A DNA stretch of 64,000 bases, from the NCBI GenBank assembly GCA_022316685.1, contig JAKJHU010000005.1, positions 10,766,707 to 10,830,706 on the forward strand, in the 5' to 3' direction. The stretch is from Progne subis subis (Eukaryota; Chordata; Aves; Passeriformes; Hirundinidae). Positions 38,601 to 46,475 of the stretch are shown here, piece after piece (position 1 is the stretch's first letter; each line of letters starts with the position of its first letter). The position numbers and the translations under genes were made by a program. Under the pieces are notes generated by a model. It saw only the letters and a program-made list of their open reading frames with translations, had not been told where the DNA came from and ran no database searches.

Positions 38601-41600
38601 ACAATTACCTCCAAATTGTGTTTTCAGTCATCTGCAGACACAATGCAAGTACTTTGCTGTATTATTTTCAATATCTTTCACCACTAAAATCTTCCTGTTC
38701 ACATTCAATCCAAGCTGCACAGGCATTATGGAAGTCAAACTGAATTCAGAAACACCATAGAGACCAAGCAGTACAGAGCTGGGAAGAAGTCTGTGATCAG
38801 AATTACAGTTAAGAGAATCCAAGTATTTTAAACATTAAGCAATGTATTTACCAATTTTCTAGTAAGATACATTTCTGGTTGAAAACACAACAAACAAAAC
38901 AGAGAATTGGCATTTTGGAAAGATAAGTTCCCTGGTTTTCTATATTAGATTGTTCCCAATCTGCTCCTAGTGAGAGATTACGTTTGCATACTTGCATGTG
39001 CATATATGAGTATATTAATTCACAAAGAATAATGGATTAAAGAAACCACCAGGTTTCTACTGGCCAGCTCCATGCTGCTGCAGGCAGTCAAGAAAATAAA
39101 AGGGAAGCCGCTAAGGGATTTCTCTGAAGTTTAGCCACCATCTTTATGTGGCTTCTGCCATATATGACTCATATTTACATAGAAACTTGCAGCAGTCACT
39201 ACAGACATAACCACTACAAAGAATTCATCCCTCACAACCACTTCTTGCCTCCTAGCATAGAAAACAAATTCTTGTAATCAACAGTCTACACTTACTCGAA
39301 TACATCTTCCCTCTTCTCTGTACCCAGTTTGCATTTTGACAATTGTGAAAGAATTGCAACACATATTTTTCCCTACAATCTAAAGCAGTGAAATTCAGAC
39401 TGAGAAACCGTAGCTTGCAAGTGCCCACTGCCATCATAACCAAGGAAGACAGGACTTCTGCTCTGTAGACTGCTTCCACAAATGGAAAAGTTTGAACACC
39501 ACTGAACATCATCAGAAGAAAAACTTCATAAAAGTTTGTGCTAGCTATATGAATATTCTGGCATAAGAGTAGAAATGAGCCTTGGTGGAGGGCTTACTGT
39601 CTTGGATAGAATGCAGTGCTCAGAAATACATTCACACTGTGCTGTGCACAAGTATTTGTGTGTGATTTCCATGCCCCACTCAGCAGCATAGTTGTTCACA
39701 TCAATGCAAAACCAAAGCTAATTGTAACAGTGAAAGTACATACAGCACAGAAACTGCTTTCTGTACAAAAGCAGGAAAAGATGCACAGCAAATAACTGCT
39801 ACTTCCTGCTTTTGCAAGACTTTACCCTGATTTCACTCAGCTCCATCAGAGAACCACCCGCAACTGAAGCAGCAGAGGAGGCACAGAGATCCTTCATAGA
39901 GTGTACACACACGTTAATTCTATATATAGGGTTTGTCTCTAGTAAAGGCTAACTTCCCAGATCTGTGGGTAAAAGCCAGGAAAAACCTCAGACATATTTG
40001 CAAAAACACACACTGTATCAGCTTTGAACTTCTGTACTTTTCAGACACCATGATCATTTAGGATTTAACATAACAGGTGATGTAACATCCTTTATAAAAG
40101 CAGCTGCAGAATCAAATGGCTTGCAAAAAAAAATTTAAAAAAATCTCTGCACGCTTTGGCTCTGCCCTTGAGAAAACATATTATTACACTGAAATTCAAT
40201 AGCAGAGCACTCCTGTTGACAGCTTTTCACTGAAACTACCTGCTAAAATAAAGTTAAATCACCATATCTTCAGCACTATAGCCTTAGTTTAGTTTAGCAA
40301 CTGCCTTGACAGCAATCCAGAACTATCTTGCGCAGTTCACTTGATCAGTAAACCACTGAAACTGTAATGTGTTTAAAGTAGGAACATCTTCTGTATCTAT
40401 ACTGCCTGTTGTATTAAGCAAAAACTTCTAAATCAATGAAAATTTTTCTTCATCCTTCATGATTCTACATTTCTTCAACAGAATTTATTGATGTTCTAGT
40501 TCAGAGAATTCCTGGAAGAAAGGTTTCAGGCTGTCACCCATCCTTCTGGAGATGACTGAAGCTTTAGGACTGCCAGCGGCAAAAAGGAGGAAAAAAAAAA
40601 AAAAAATGCGGCCTCCAGCAAAATGTGTCATTCGATTCAAAACAATGAATTTTACCCTCCACCCTACAGTGACATCAGGAGAGGAGGAGGACACACTCTT
40701 ATCCTCAAAAACACTATATAACTTATGGTAGAACAGAAAACTCTTCCGTTGATACCACATCACTATACAGATTAAGGGGTTTAGGGATATACAACAAGGT
40801 TTCCTACAGTGATTTTTGATTTCATGATTTTTCCAAAAGTTTTTTAGGTTAGGTTTCCATTTTAGGACAAGGGTTGTCATTTTATAAATTTCTGACATTC
40901 AGGCAAGTAGAGATCTTTACAATACTTTTCCACTACTGATACCAAGGATGCAAATATTTTTCAGGTATTGAATCTCTACATGCAGTAAGGAAACTGTGAA
41001 ACGTAATCAATTTGCAACTAAAACTGTCATCATTATCTTTATAACACATCTAGAGAGGAAAAAGTATAAAGTCATCCATCCACAGAACAGCATCAAATTT
41101 TTAGCTTACATATTTGAAAGTGTTTATTTTAATGAGGAGTTTGCCAGAAGTTTATAGCCTGTATTGGCACTGAGTCTCGTACAAGTGTGTCGTTTTTCAG
41201 ATTTCTTTTTTTGTAACACTACTTCTTCTAGGACAATTCTCACTCTCTTCTGCCACTTGAACTAGGTTAGATTCAACATTTAAGTTTCTTCTAGCACAAA
41301 ATTATTATAGAAGCAATTAAACTTTCTGCAAGTGCAGACATCATGCCTGTTCAAGGGCAGAGATACTTGGTAATTATGGAAAAAAAAAAAAAAAGAACAA
41401 TGACTAAAATTTGTTCTCAGGCCTTCATTGTCCATCTGTGATTATTCCTCTCTACAGTTCTGTTTACATGAGGGTGCAATTGCAGAACTGCATAAACTTC
41501 TGTGCAACTTACGTGCTCCAGGTATAGCAGTCTGCTTCTATTTAGTGTAGAGGTTTGCATAAGGCACAGCTGCATAACTCCTCCTCACCACAGGTATGCA

Positions 41601-44600
41601 ATTTTTAAGGAACTTTATTTTAGAAACAGAAAACTAGGACAGAGAGGCCAAAACTAACACAATCCTATGACTAGTGTGTCTGAAACCACACATACACAAA
41701 GTTTATGTTAACTTCCCACTGTTGTGTTCTATGGGTAGTAACAACCTAAAGGCAAGTCAAACAAAACAGAATTAATGTTGTTTCTGTTACCACCCTGCTG
41801 TGAAGCTTCCTCTTCACAATTCTTCTAAATGCACCAGCACAATACCTACTACTGGTTTTCCCTCCTTTTCTGGTCCTCTGCTGCATAAACAGAAGCCTTA
41901 TGTAAACAGGCTCCACTGGACAAACTAGCTTTTCCTACAATACAGGAATTGACCCAGGAAGGAATAGAGGAATCAAATTAAATAAAATGACAAAGTTATT
42001 ACCATGGAGCGAGCTGAATGCCAACAGACATGGTTAGAGTTATCTCAAGACATGACACCTGGACTTCCAAGAGGCATGGCAAACCGGCTAATTTCTACCC
42101 TATACAAATCACTACTTCAGAATTCTTCTAACACATTTTAAGAGAGACTGTATAAAGTTCTATAATCATAGAATCACAAAATCATAGAATCATTAGGATT
42201 AGAAAATATGTCTAAGATCACTGAGCCCAACTATTAAACTAGAATCATCGTGTTCATCGTTTAAACCATGTTTCCCTAACTTCCAGCATCCACACAGTTT
42301 TGGCTCACTTCCAGGCATAGTAGTTTCACCACTTCCCTGGGCAGTCTGTTTCCATATGCCTGACCATCCTTTCCACGGAGAAATTTCTCCTAATATCCAA
42401 TCTAAACCTCCCCTGGTGAAAGTTGCGGCTATTTCCTCATGCCTTGTCTCTTGTTACCTGGGTGAAGAGGCCTGGCTACACCCTCCTTTCAGGCAGTTGT
42501 AGAGAGTGATAAGGTGAATCTTATCTTAACCTGAACCTCCATTTCTCCAGGCTGAGCAATCCCAGCTCCCTCACCTGCTCCTCATAGGATCTGTGCTCCA
42601 GACACTTCACTGGCTGCATTGTCATTCTCTGGACATGCTTCTACTTTGAGACAGACCAGGATGCCATTGGCCTCTTTGTTCACCTGGGCACACAGCTGGA
42701 TCATGTTCAGATGGATGCTGAGCAGCACCACCAGCCTTTTTGGCTGGGCACCTTTCCAGCCACTAAATCACTTCAGGTATAGCAATGCAAACGGGAGATG
42801 GCAACACTGAGGGAGAAAAAAAACTACTCTGGGTTGATGATTCCTTCAGTTAGTGAGATTTCAAATCTTTCCAACCACTGGTCATACTGGTGGCTCAGGG
42901 CTGGCTAGGTGAATACAGAAATCTCCATTTTATTCATGCACATTGGCTTTAGGAAGTGGAGCTGCTTTAGATTTTTATCAGACTAACAAAATACAGACCA
43001 AACCCCACTGATATCAATATATAATTTTAATGTCAACAGGTTTTAGAATCAGGGAAAGTGAGTAAAGTGCTGCTCAGTACTAACTGAGTTTTCACTGCCT
43101 GCTTACTGAAAACTGACACAAAAACCCCCTCTAGAAAAATGTAACACATTTACGTCCACTATTACCAAAGAATTTAGCAAGAAACAGAATCCCCAAAATA
43201 TTGCACAATATAAAAGTCCAATAAAATAAAATAAACAAACCAAACCAAACAGAAATCCCCACAAGTGTGTCAATAACATCTTTTCCATGACTGGTCAAAA
43301 CTTTCCCGCGATCAGAACTATTCTTGTGAAAATCAGCTGCCCCTTGACGACCTTTCTGGCTTTCGTCATTCCTAAAGTCCCCAACACCTGAAAATCAAGG
43401 ATTTTAGTCTGTATGTCCTGCCCGTGTACCCTGTAGAAGATTCAGCTGAGTGGACCCAGGTCCTGAGGTGACATTGTGACGGTCGTTGTACAAATCACAG
43501 TGTACACACAGACGTTACTACAACAGTTTGAGCTGCTTGAACACGGACTCCTACAACGCTGTGAACAGCAGCACGATTGCAGGCACAGGTATTATGCAGA
43601 AAACAATTTAAGAACACAGCACAAGTATGTGTTCCCCTACTTTGCTTTTTGCCCCTTACATTCTCAGTCACCGCATTTTTCTGTGTCTGCCTCAACATCA
43701 GCAACATCAGCATTGCATTAATTCATGCGCAAATCAAAACCACAAAGCACAATCAAAAACACAAGGTGAGACAACCCTGAGCACGTTTACGAGATTCCTC
43801 CAGTAAGAGCCAGACAAGTAATCAAATACCCTCCAGACCACAGGGGCACTACAGCAAGAGGCCAGGTTTTTTTTTACGGGACACAGATCTCAAGTCGTTC
43901 ATCCCAAAACATCTCTGCTGTGAGCTGGCTGTCTGCACTGGTGGATAGCACCTGATGTAGCTGAGTAGAAATTCCCTCAAGCGGCAGTGGACCTCATTCC
44001 TTTACCTCGGCCTTCCTCTACAGTCAAGGCTGTAGAGGATAAGTCTTGTACATCAAAGGTGCCCCGTGCCGAGACCGCACCGCCGCCAGGCAGCCGAGGG
44101 GCCTCTCCTGCTTCCTCTACCCCGGCTGCTGGTGATGAGGCCAGAGACACCCACAGCACCGCTGGGACACGGATCGGGGGGAGATGCTGGCCGACCCTCC
44201 GCGCACGCCACGTACCGGGGGTCACCCAAATGCGCCAGGAACTGGCCAGGCCTTGCAGGGTCGTGCTGTGAGTGGGGCGAGGAGCTCTCCGCAGCCAGCA
44301 TCCCGCTGGACGTGGGTCTGCGCGCTCCCCTTCCTCTCTCCATGCCACAGAGGAAAGTGCCCCAGTGCTCCTGGGCATCGCCCGCTGCCGTGGCACCCCA
44401 GTGTCCCTTCACGGCAGAGGTGCGCACCCACGGACGCGCCAGCTCCGCGCTCCCACGGACACCCACGGGCCCCCACGGCCGCCCCCGCACGCACTTACTG
44501 AGCGCCGCCACGGTGCCGGCCTCCAGCAACAGGCAGTCCTGGCGGCCGCGAGCCTCCAGCAGGGCGCTCGGCCCCGGCTCCTGCTTCCAGAGCAGCCGCA

Positions 44601-44619
44601 GCCCTTTGCTCAGAGCCAT
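2505..44619 (-). CDS. SYNJ2: Synaptojanin 2, N-terminal part (exons 1-12 of a longer gene)
   Basis: Polyphosphoinositide phosphatase of endocytic membranes. The Sac domain removes 3-, 4- or 5-phosphates from monophosphorylated phosphoinositides, and the central domain removes the 5-phosphate of PI(4,5)P2, which helps shed coats and adaptors. Twelve minus-strand exons join in consistent phase: 44499-44619, 35092-35178, 26006-26276, 23092-23317, 13941-14024, 11989-12050, 9124-9220, 5620-5792, 5129-5210, 4754-4903, 4491-4656 and 2505-2696. Together they give 1711 coding bases, or 570 residues plus one base. The Sac domain fills about residues 60-450, with the catalytic CX5R(S/T) motif at Cys384-Arg390-Ser391. 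The 5-phosphatase domain opens at about 528 with GTWNVNG (533-539). SYNJ2 rather than SYNJ1 is indicated by the start [10 protein letters not shown] and by [15 protein letters not shown]. Human SYNJ2 is about 1500 residues, so the rest of the 5-phosphatase, the RRM-like region and the proline-rich tail lie beyond position 1. No in-frame break was found. Confidence 0.95.
3034..3611 (-). mobile_element. Solo LTR (avian ERV family) with nested LTR-end fragment
   Basis: The plus strand begins TGTCATGGTTTAACTCCAAT and ends AACCAGGACA, the reverse complement of an avian LTR I recall that opens TGTCCTGGTTT and closes AACCATGACA. Landmarks inside include GGTTGAGATAA-like and CTTTAGCCATTTGGAGTCA. Flanks AGCAC before and AGCAA after look like a 5-bp target duplication with one change. 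About 60 bases at 3476-3535 repeat the element's own terminus. It sits in the SYNJ2 intron between exons 12 and 11, on the gene's strand. Confidence 0.75.
4491..4656 (-). CDS. SYNJ2: SYNJ2 coding exon 11 (residues 452-506)
   Basis: After a GTCTGCTGTAG acceptor the exon reads [40 protein letters not shown] and [15 protein letters not shown]. This is the Sac-to-5-phosphatase linker. It is 166 bp, ends one base into the next codon, and is followed by a GTAAAGCC donor. Confidence 0.94.
4754..4903 (-). CDS. SYNJ2: SYNJ2 coding exon 10 (residues 402-451)
   Basis: This exon of exactly 50 codons follows a CACCTAATCCAG acceptor and reads [40 protein letters not shown] and [10 protein letters not shown]. 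It matches the C-terminal part of the human SYNJ2 Sac domain. The donor is GTAAAGAA. The residues VLHLQLK in the human paralogues are ILFAQLE here. Confidence 0.94.
5129..5210 (-). CDS. SYNJ2: SYNJ2 coding exon 9, Sac catalytic motif (residues 374-401)
   Basis: The exon reads [20 protein letters not shown] then QSFIAQE. It carries the Sac active-site CX5R(S/T) motif (Cys384, Arg390, Ser391), so nucleophile and phosphate-binding Arg are intact. The start assumes the AAAG acceptor so that a T completes the split codon from exon 8; a better-looking CTGCAG acceptor lies 7 bases further in, ending the exon at 5203. The donor is GTGAGTTT. Confidence 0.92.
5620..5792 (-). CDS. SYNJ2: SYNJ2 coding exon 8 (residues 317-373 plus two bases)
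   Basis: The exon encodes [40 protein letters not shown] and [17 protein letters not shown]. It follows a CTGAACAG acceptor. The end chosen here uses the GTGAGTG donor, which keeps the family-length VSPxxQ segment before the catalytic loop. A second donor (GTAAGT) sits 11 bases upstream and would end the exon at 5631; see the finding on tandem splice sites. Confidence 0.88.
6560..6920. other. Candidate conserved non-coding element in SYNJ2 intron 7
   Basis: A repeat-free stretch with dense homeodomain/POU-like words (CATTAG, TAATGCATAATGAATGG, TAATTGCATGAATAAT) and no coding pattern. It has the look of vertebrate enhancers, but conservation could not be tested. Confidence 0.25.
7605..7831 (+). 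mobile_element. Probable LTR remnant
   Basis: Ordered signals resembling an LTR: a CCAAT box (7670 region), TATAAAAAG (7696-7704), AATAAA (7710-7715), a CT-rich R-like segment GGGGCTCTCTCTGCCC, and a GT-rich stretch ending near GACATTTATCCA before GTAAGT. No target duplication was identified and both edges are approximate. It could instead be a cryptic promoter in the intron. Confidence 0.4.
9124..9220 (-). CDS. SYNJ2: SYNJ2 coding exon 7 (residues 284-316), Sac domain
   Basis: This 97-bp exon completes Arg and reads [20 protein letters not shown] then [12 protein letters not shown]. The KYG/EQYG-VxVNLLG pattern is typical of Sac phosphatases. The acceptor is TTTTGCTGTAG and the donor is GTAAAAG, in phase 0. 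Confidence 0.94.
9221..11988. other. SYNJ2 intron 6
   Basis: AT-rich intronic sequence; no repeats or exons recognised. Confidence 0.7.
11989..12050 (-). CDS. SYNJ2: SYNJ2 coding exon 6 (residues 264-283 plus two bases)
   Basis: This 62-bp exon reads [20 protein letters not shown] and ends within the next Arg codon. It matches the human segment [20 protein letters not shown] almost residue for residue. The acceptor is TTTTATTTTAG and the donor is GTAAGTTT. Confidence 0.93.
12051..13940. other. SYNJ2 intron 5
   Basis: Contains the A/C-rich tract at 12790-12921 and nothing else recognised. Confidence 0.7.
12790..12921. repeat. A/C-rich low-complexity tract
   Basis: AAAC, AAACC and CAAA repeats with no G for about 120 bases and almost no T. 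It is the strand complement type of the tract at 139-309 and lies in SYNJ2 intron 5. Confidence 0.9.
13941..14024 (-). CDS. SYNJ2: SYNJ2 coding exon 5 (residues 236-263), Sac domain
   Basis: This 84-bp exon (28 codons, phase 0 at both ends) reads [20 protein letters not shown] then FWEQTGFQ. The [12 protein letters not shown] motif is universal in Sac domains. The acceptor is TTTTTGCAG and the donor is GTAAAC. It is too short to stand out as an open frame and was found by homology to the family motif. Confidence 0.94.
14438..14449. promoter_or_regulatory. Palindromic GATA pair
   Basis: GATAAGCTTATC is a perfect 12-bp palindrome giving two inverted GATA sites, close to a TAACGTCA half-CRE at about 14423-14430. 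It is only a motif-level observation. Confidence 0.3.
16704..16795. repeat. G/T-rich tract ending in C10
   Basis: TGGGTGGG, then GTTT repeats, then a C homopolymer of about ten bases. It is simple sequence and overlaps spurious open frames at 16631-16945. Confidence 0.9.
19311..19381. repeat. G/T-rich tract with T homopolymer
   Basis: GTTT repeats, a run of eight Gs, and a long T run near the end. It may be the reverse-complemented A-rich tail of a retroposed copy, but no element body was recognised. Confidence 0.85.
20709..21400 (+). mobile_element. Solo LTR of an endogenous retrovirus (ERVK-like, plus strand)
   Basis: Shows an LTR layout on plus: a U3 with a threefold 37-bp repeat, a TATA box (TATAAAA at 21200), a polyadenylation signal AATAAA (21349), and an end TTTATTACA. 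The stretch CAGCGCCGAAACCCCAGGGT followed by TTGACGCTGTTTC resembles songbird ERVK LTRs I recall. No convincing target-site duplication was found, and the 5' edge is uncertain by about 20 bases. No gag/pol/env reading frames adjoin. It lies in SYNJ2 intron 4, antisense to the gene. Confidence 0.65.
20711..20815. repeat. 37-bp repeat, three copies, in the U3 of the LTR
   Basis: The motif ATAAAGTTAATTC (first copy TCTAAAGTTAATTC) starts a unit repeated with a 37-base period, its AAAG at 20715, 20752 and 20789. Each is followed by a CGTTNAGTATTG-like stretch. Duplicated U3 segments are common enhancer repeats in retroviral LTRs; that role is inferred. Confidence 0.85.
22727..22766. repeat. 20-bp tandem duplication with palindromic unit
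   Basis: GATCTTTACTAGTCAAAGAT occurs twice head to tail. Each unit is itself an imperfect palindrome: the GATCTTT and AAAGAT(C) arms flank ACTAGT. Confidence 0.95.
23092..23317 (-). CDS. SYNJ2: SYNJ2 coding exon 4 (residues 160-235), Sac domain
   Basis: After a CCTTTCAG acceptor the exon completes Trp and continues [20 protein letters not shown], then [27 protein letters not shown] and [17 protein letters not shown]. The RGV(N/D)DxGxVxNFVE(T)EQ stretch is a strongly conserved Sac signature. The exon is 226 bp, ends in phase 0 and is followed by a GTGAGTGG donor. Confidence 0.95.
23318..26005. other. SYNJ2 intron 3
   Basis: Holds the possible LTR remnant at 24.65-24.84 kb; otherwise nothing recognised. 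Confidence 0.7.
24650..24835 (+). mobile_element. Possible LTR remnant
   Basis: CTCCAATCCC, TATATAAT (24739) and AATAAA (24758-24763) occur in the order and spacing of an LTR promoter and polyadenylation region, followed by CCTCCCTCTTTTTGCCCTGA. Boundaries and family are unknown. Confidence 0.35.
26006..26276 (-). CDS. SYNJ2: SYNJ2 coding exon 3 (residues 70-159), Sac domain
   Basis: This 271-bp exon encodes [20 protein letters not shown], then [32 protein letters not shown] and [13 protein letters not shown]. These are hallmark segments of the N-terminal half of the Sac domain. The acceptor is TTTCTAG and the donor GTTAGT splits the Trp codon of NSFFW. The minus-strand frame runs past the donor into the intron and then stops, so a longer open frame there is read-through. 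Confidence 0.95.
28385..28780 (+). mobile_element. CR1 LINE fragment, 3' end, plus strand
   Basis: Contains the typical CR1 3' region: GTTCAGCCTGGAGAAAAGAA near the start, CAGTGGAACAGGTTTTCCAG, GACCAGGTTGGAAGGGGCTT and TTTATAAAGGTCCCCTCTGA, ending near GATTCATGCCATTCTACA. It is truncated at its 5' end, which is usual for CR1. The open frame 28482-28988 running through it is not a gene. It lies in SYNJ2 intron 2, antisense to the gene. Confidence 0.85.
29559..29633 (+). repeat. 75-bp dispersed repeat, copy A
   Basis: About 90 percent identical by eye to 34188-34262 in the same orientation; shared core AAAATCCTTCAGATTGCAGT. Differences are almost all transitions. The family is not recognised. 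The two copies bracket the LTR at 31.7-33.5 kb. Confidence 0.8.
30714..30766. repeat. TTATGAAA-type short tandem repeat
   Basis: TTATGAAA/TTATGAAT motifs recur about six times, with a longer ATTATGAAAAGAGC unit occurring twice at the end. A local slippage product in an intron. Confidence 0.8.
31697..33475 (-). mobile_element. Solo LTR of an endogenous retrovirus with internal minisatellite expansion
   Basis: A 1779-bp LTR flanked by a perfect 5-bp target-site duplication ATTCC at 31692-31696 and 33476-33480. On the minus strand it starts TGTACTGGGTTTGTG and its end has decayed from CA to GA. The body matches a common avian LTR I recall, with landmarks at ACCAAAACCTTGC, CTGGAGCACCTCCT and GCCCACCAAAGC (plus-strand reading). 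There is no internal retroviral region, so it is a recombined solo LTR. A 5-bp duplication suits an ERVL-like element, but the family name is an inference. It lies in SYNJ2 intron 2 in the same orientation as the gene. Its length is swollen by the 39-bp tandem array at 32377-33117. Confidence 0.85.
32377..33117. repeat. 39-bp minisatellite, 19 units in perfect register
   Basis: Nineteen tandem units of 39 bp, with typical plus-strand unit CTGCTCCACCATGGACCTCC followed by ACAGGCTGCAGGTGGATCT. No indel breaks the register over 741 bp. Units 10-18 form three copies of a 117-bp trimer (32728-32844, 32845-32961, 32962-33078), while units 4-8 alternate as a 78-bp dimer. Because 39 is a multiple of three and units lack stops, the array is open in several frames on both strands, giving apparent proteins with a 13-residue period ([13 protein letters not shown] on plus). 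A diverged twentieth unit follows from 33118. Nothing suggests a real protein. Confidence 0.95.
34188..34262 (+). repeat. 75-bp dispersed repeat, copy B
   Basis: Second copy of the element at 29559-29633, from CTAGATGGACCTACAG to GGTCAATTTCA. Probably a shared fragment of an old interspersed repeat or a local duplication. Confidence 0.8.
35092..35178 (-). CDS. SYNJ2: SYNJ2 coding exon 2 (residues 41-69)
   Basis: Read on the minus strand after a TTCCTTAG acceptor, this gives a [19 protein letters not shown] segment followed by [13 protein letters not shown], which aligns with the human sequence after exon 1. It is 87 bp, enters and leaves in phase 1, and ends at a GTAAGTC donor. It lies at the start of the Sac domain. 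Confidence 0.93.
37129..37500. other. CpG-enriched pocket in SYNJ2 intron 1
   Basis: Within AT-rich intron, about 370 bases carry a visible excess of CpG and open frames on both strands (100 codons on minus at 37129-37431, 97 on plus at 37192-37485). The translations show no family I recognise. It could be an internal promoter or enhancer, an alternative first exon, or a decayed insertion. Confidence 0.3.
42165..42790 (-). mobile_element. CR1 LINE fragment, 3' end, minus strand
   Basis: Starts on plus with AATCATAGAATCACAAAATC, the reverse complement of the CR1 terminal 8-bp repeats (ATTCTATG-type). It continues with CTTCCCTGGGCAGTCTGTTT, GAAATTTCTCCTAATATCCA and CAGGCTGAGCAATCCCAGCT, all CR1 landmarks. 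About 625 bp remain, 5'-truncated. It lies in SYNJ2 intron 1 on the same strand as the gene. Confidence 0.85.
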
Positions 44620-45450
44620 GGGAGCCGCCGGCCGCGGGGAGGAGGCGCAGGGGTCCCGGCGTTGGGGGCGGCGAAGCAGCCTCCTTCTCGTCGGGCGCAC
44701 GGCTCGGGGGCCGCCGGCAGCCCCGCGGGAGCTCCTCCGGGCGCCCGGCCCCGGTCCCGGCCGCTTTTCCCAGGGAGGCGGGCCAGGAGGGCGGCCGTGC
44801 CCCGCTGCCGCTGGCCGTCCCCTCGGCAGGCCTCCCAGTGCCGGCGCGGAGGGGCGCCCAGCGCGGGGCCAAGGAAGCGGAGCGTCCCCCGCGGGCGGAC
44901 CCGCCGCTGCGTCCGCCTCCTCGGGGAGCCCCGGCTGCGACCGGCGGGGCGGGAGCGACCTTCCCCTTTGCTCCCCGCCCTTCTCTTCCCACCCGCGGTA
45001 AACTTCCCAGAGTCAACTTTGTCCCTCCGGCCCCGCGGCTCCGGCTCCTCCTCCTCCGGGACAGGTAGAAGCCGCCGGCGGGGCGCTGCCCCCGCCCTGC
45101 CCGCGGCTGAGGGGAGGAGCGGCGGCCGCGCTGCCGAACCCGGCAGCGCCGGGGGCCCCGGCCCGGCAGCGCTGTTCCCGGCTCGGCTGTTCCCGGCCCG
45201 GCGGTGCCGCTCCCACCCCCGCGGGGCCAAGGTCGCCGTCGAGCCGCCGGGAGCGCGGGCGGCTCAGCAGCGCCTGGAGACGCCGGAGTTGTTCCCTCGG
45301 CCGGCGCGGCTGCTGCCCTGGGGGAAGCCGCACTCCTCCCCGCTCTCAGGCTCGGGCTCCCGGCGCCGCTCCCCGCTGGCAGGGAGCTCCCCTCGGGGCT
45401 GCTCTCCGACTGTGCGCTGTCCCGCGGTATAAAGTTTCAGGGAAAGACAC
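44000..45450. promoter_or_regulatory. SYNJ2: CpG island and promoter of SYNJ2
   Basis: A sharp rise in G+C and CpG surrounds SYNJ2 exon 1, with many GC boxes and CCGGCGG-type runs between 44480 and 45420. The flanks on either side are AT-rich. Transcription of SYNJ2 should start on the minus strand somewhere between 44620 and about 45430. Because stops are rare in such sequence, all frames show long open stretches (up to 386 codons on plus at 44272-45432); these are not supported as genes. Confidence 0.85.
44499..44619 (-). CDS. SYNJ2: SYNJ2 coding exon 1 (residues 1-40)
   Basis: The ATG is at 44617-44619 and the reading starts [10 protein letters not shown], closely matching the known synaptojanin 2 N-terminus; [12 protein letters not shown] and EAGTVAAL follow. 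The donor GTAAGT lies just left of 44499, and the exon ends one base into a codon. G at +4 favours this start although -3 is C. The exon sits inside a CpG island, as expected for a first exon. The exact transcription start cannot be placed. Confidence 0.93.
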
Positions 45451-46423
45451 GGTGCACTGCTCTGCTGTTGCGGGGTTCCCATCACGATTCCCTGGTCAGT
45501 CTGTGCAGGGTGAGTGTTGGGGTTTTTTCCCCCGGAGTTCACCCAGAAGGAGCGGGTTGAGGAAATAAGCACAGGTATCCCAATGTGTTCGGATGAGAGA
45601 GAAACTCGCTGTAACCTCTAGCAGAAAAATGTAGTCCTGTTCATGCAGGGGTAAACCAAGCAGAATTCTAATTTTTTAACATCACGAATTATAACTTGAA
45701 TCAAGATGTAGAGAAAACCGAGAAATTGAAAATGCCCGAACTGCCAGCTGTTGCTGTTGTCTCACGTTGAGAACGTCGGTCATGCCGCCGCACTGCCAGG
45801 TGAAATGTCACAGTCCCTGCCCTCTTTGAACGCGATGAAAACAAACTGAAAAGCGGGCACTATCTTTCTGTCACCCACGTCTGGCTTACTTATTTTATAA
45901 CCAGCAGCAATTTGGAAAGGAGATTGATTTTACTTTTGTTTATGGTGACTCCTTATAAAAGTGCTTTGAAAGGATCTGGTATGGAAAGTGGAATTGGTAT
46001 TTCGGATTGGCTTTTTTCCCCCGATCCTAGACTTTGATTATAGTACATAGGGTGAGATCAAAAGTACTGTGTAAAGCAAAATAAATTACCCAGAAACTGT
46101 AGAAATTAAGTGACCAGGATGAAAAAAGCAAGACAGCACATAGCTCAAAGTTTGGGAGGTTTAGAGGCTGTAAGAACATAGATTAACCGTGCTCAATTTT
46201 AAACAGAAAACAGCTACCCAATGTGAATGGCAGACCAAAAATCGGTCTGTATCTTTGACACCTTTCACTCTTTCCCTAGAGAAAAGTGCTCATTTGAGAT
46301 GAAATACTTAAAGTATCATTTAATCAGTGCTGCCCGAGAGAGTTGTATCACATTACTTTAAAAAGTTGCCCTGGATCAGACACTAATGTATTTAAAAATA
46401 GCAGCAAAAGAGCAAAGGAAACC

Positions 46424-46426
<3 letters not shown>

Positions 46427-46475
<49 letters not shown>
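46427..46475. repeat. T49 homopolymer
   Basis: Forty-nine consecutive Ts on plus, followed by CCCTTTTCTTTTTCCC. It may be the poly(A) tail of a minus-strand retroposed sequence or a slippage expansion; its length may be unreliable in the assembly. The open frames crossing it are artefacts. Confidence 0.95.

Larger units (their letters stand above)
35179..44498. other. SYNJ2 intron 1
   Basis: About 9.3 kb with the CpG pocket at 37.1-37.5 kb and the CR1 fragment at 42.2-42.8 kb. The A15-18 runs near 40590 and 41381 are simple sequence. Confidence 0.7.

Noticed and set aside
44066..45432. Long frames of 386, 311 and 215 codons around 44-45.4 kb
   Set aside because: Stop-poor CpG island sequence gives open frames on both strands. 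Only the part 44499-44619 on minus matches a known protein (SYNJ2 exon 1).
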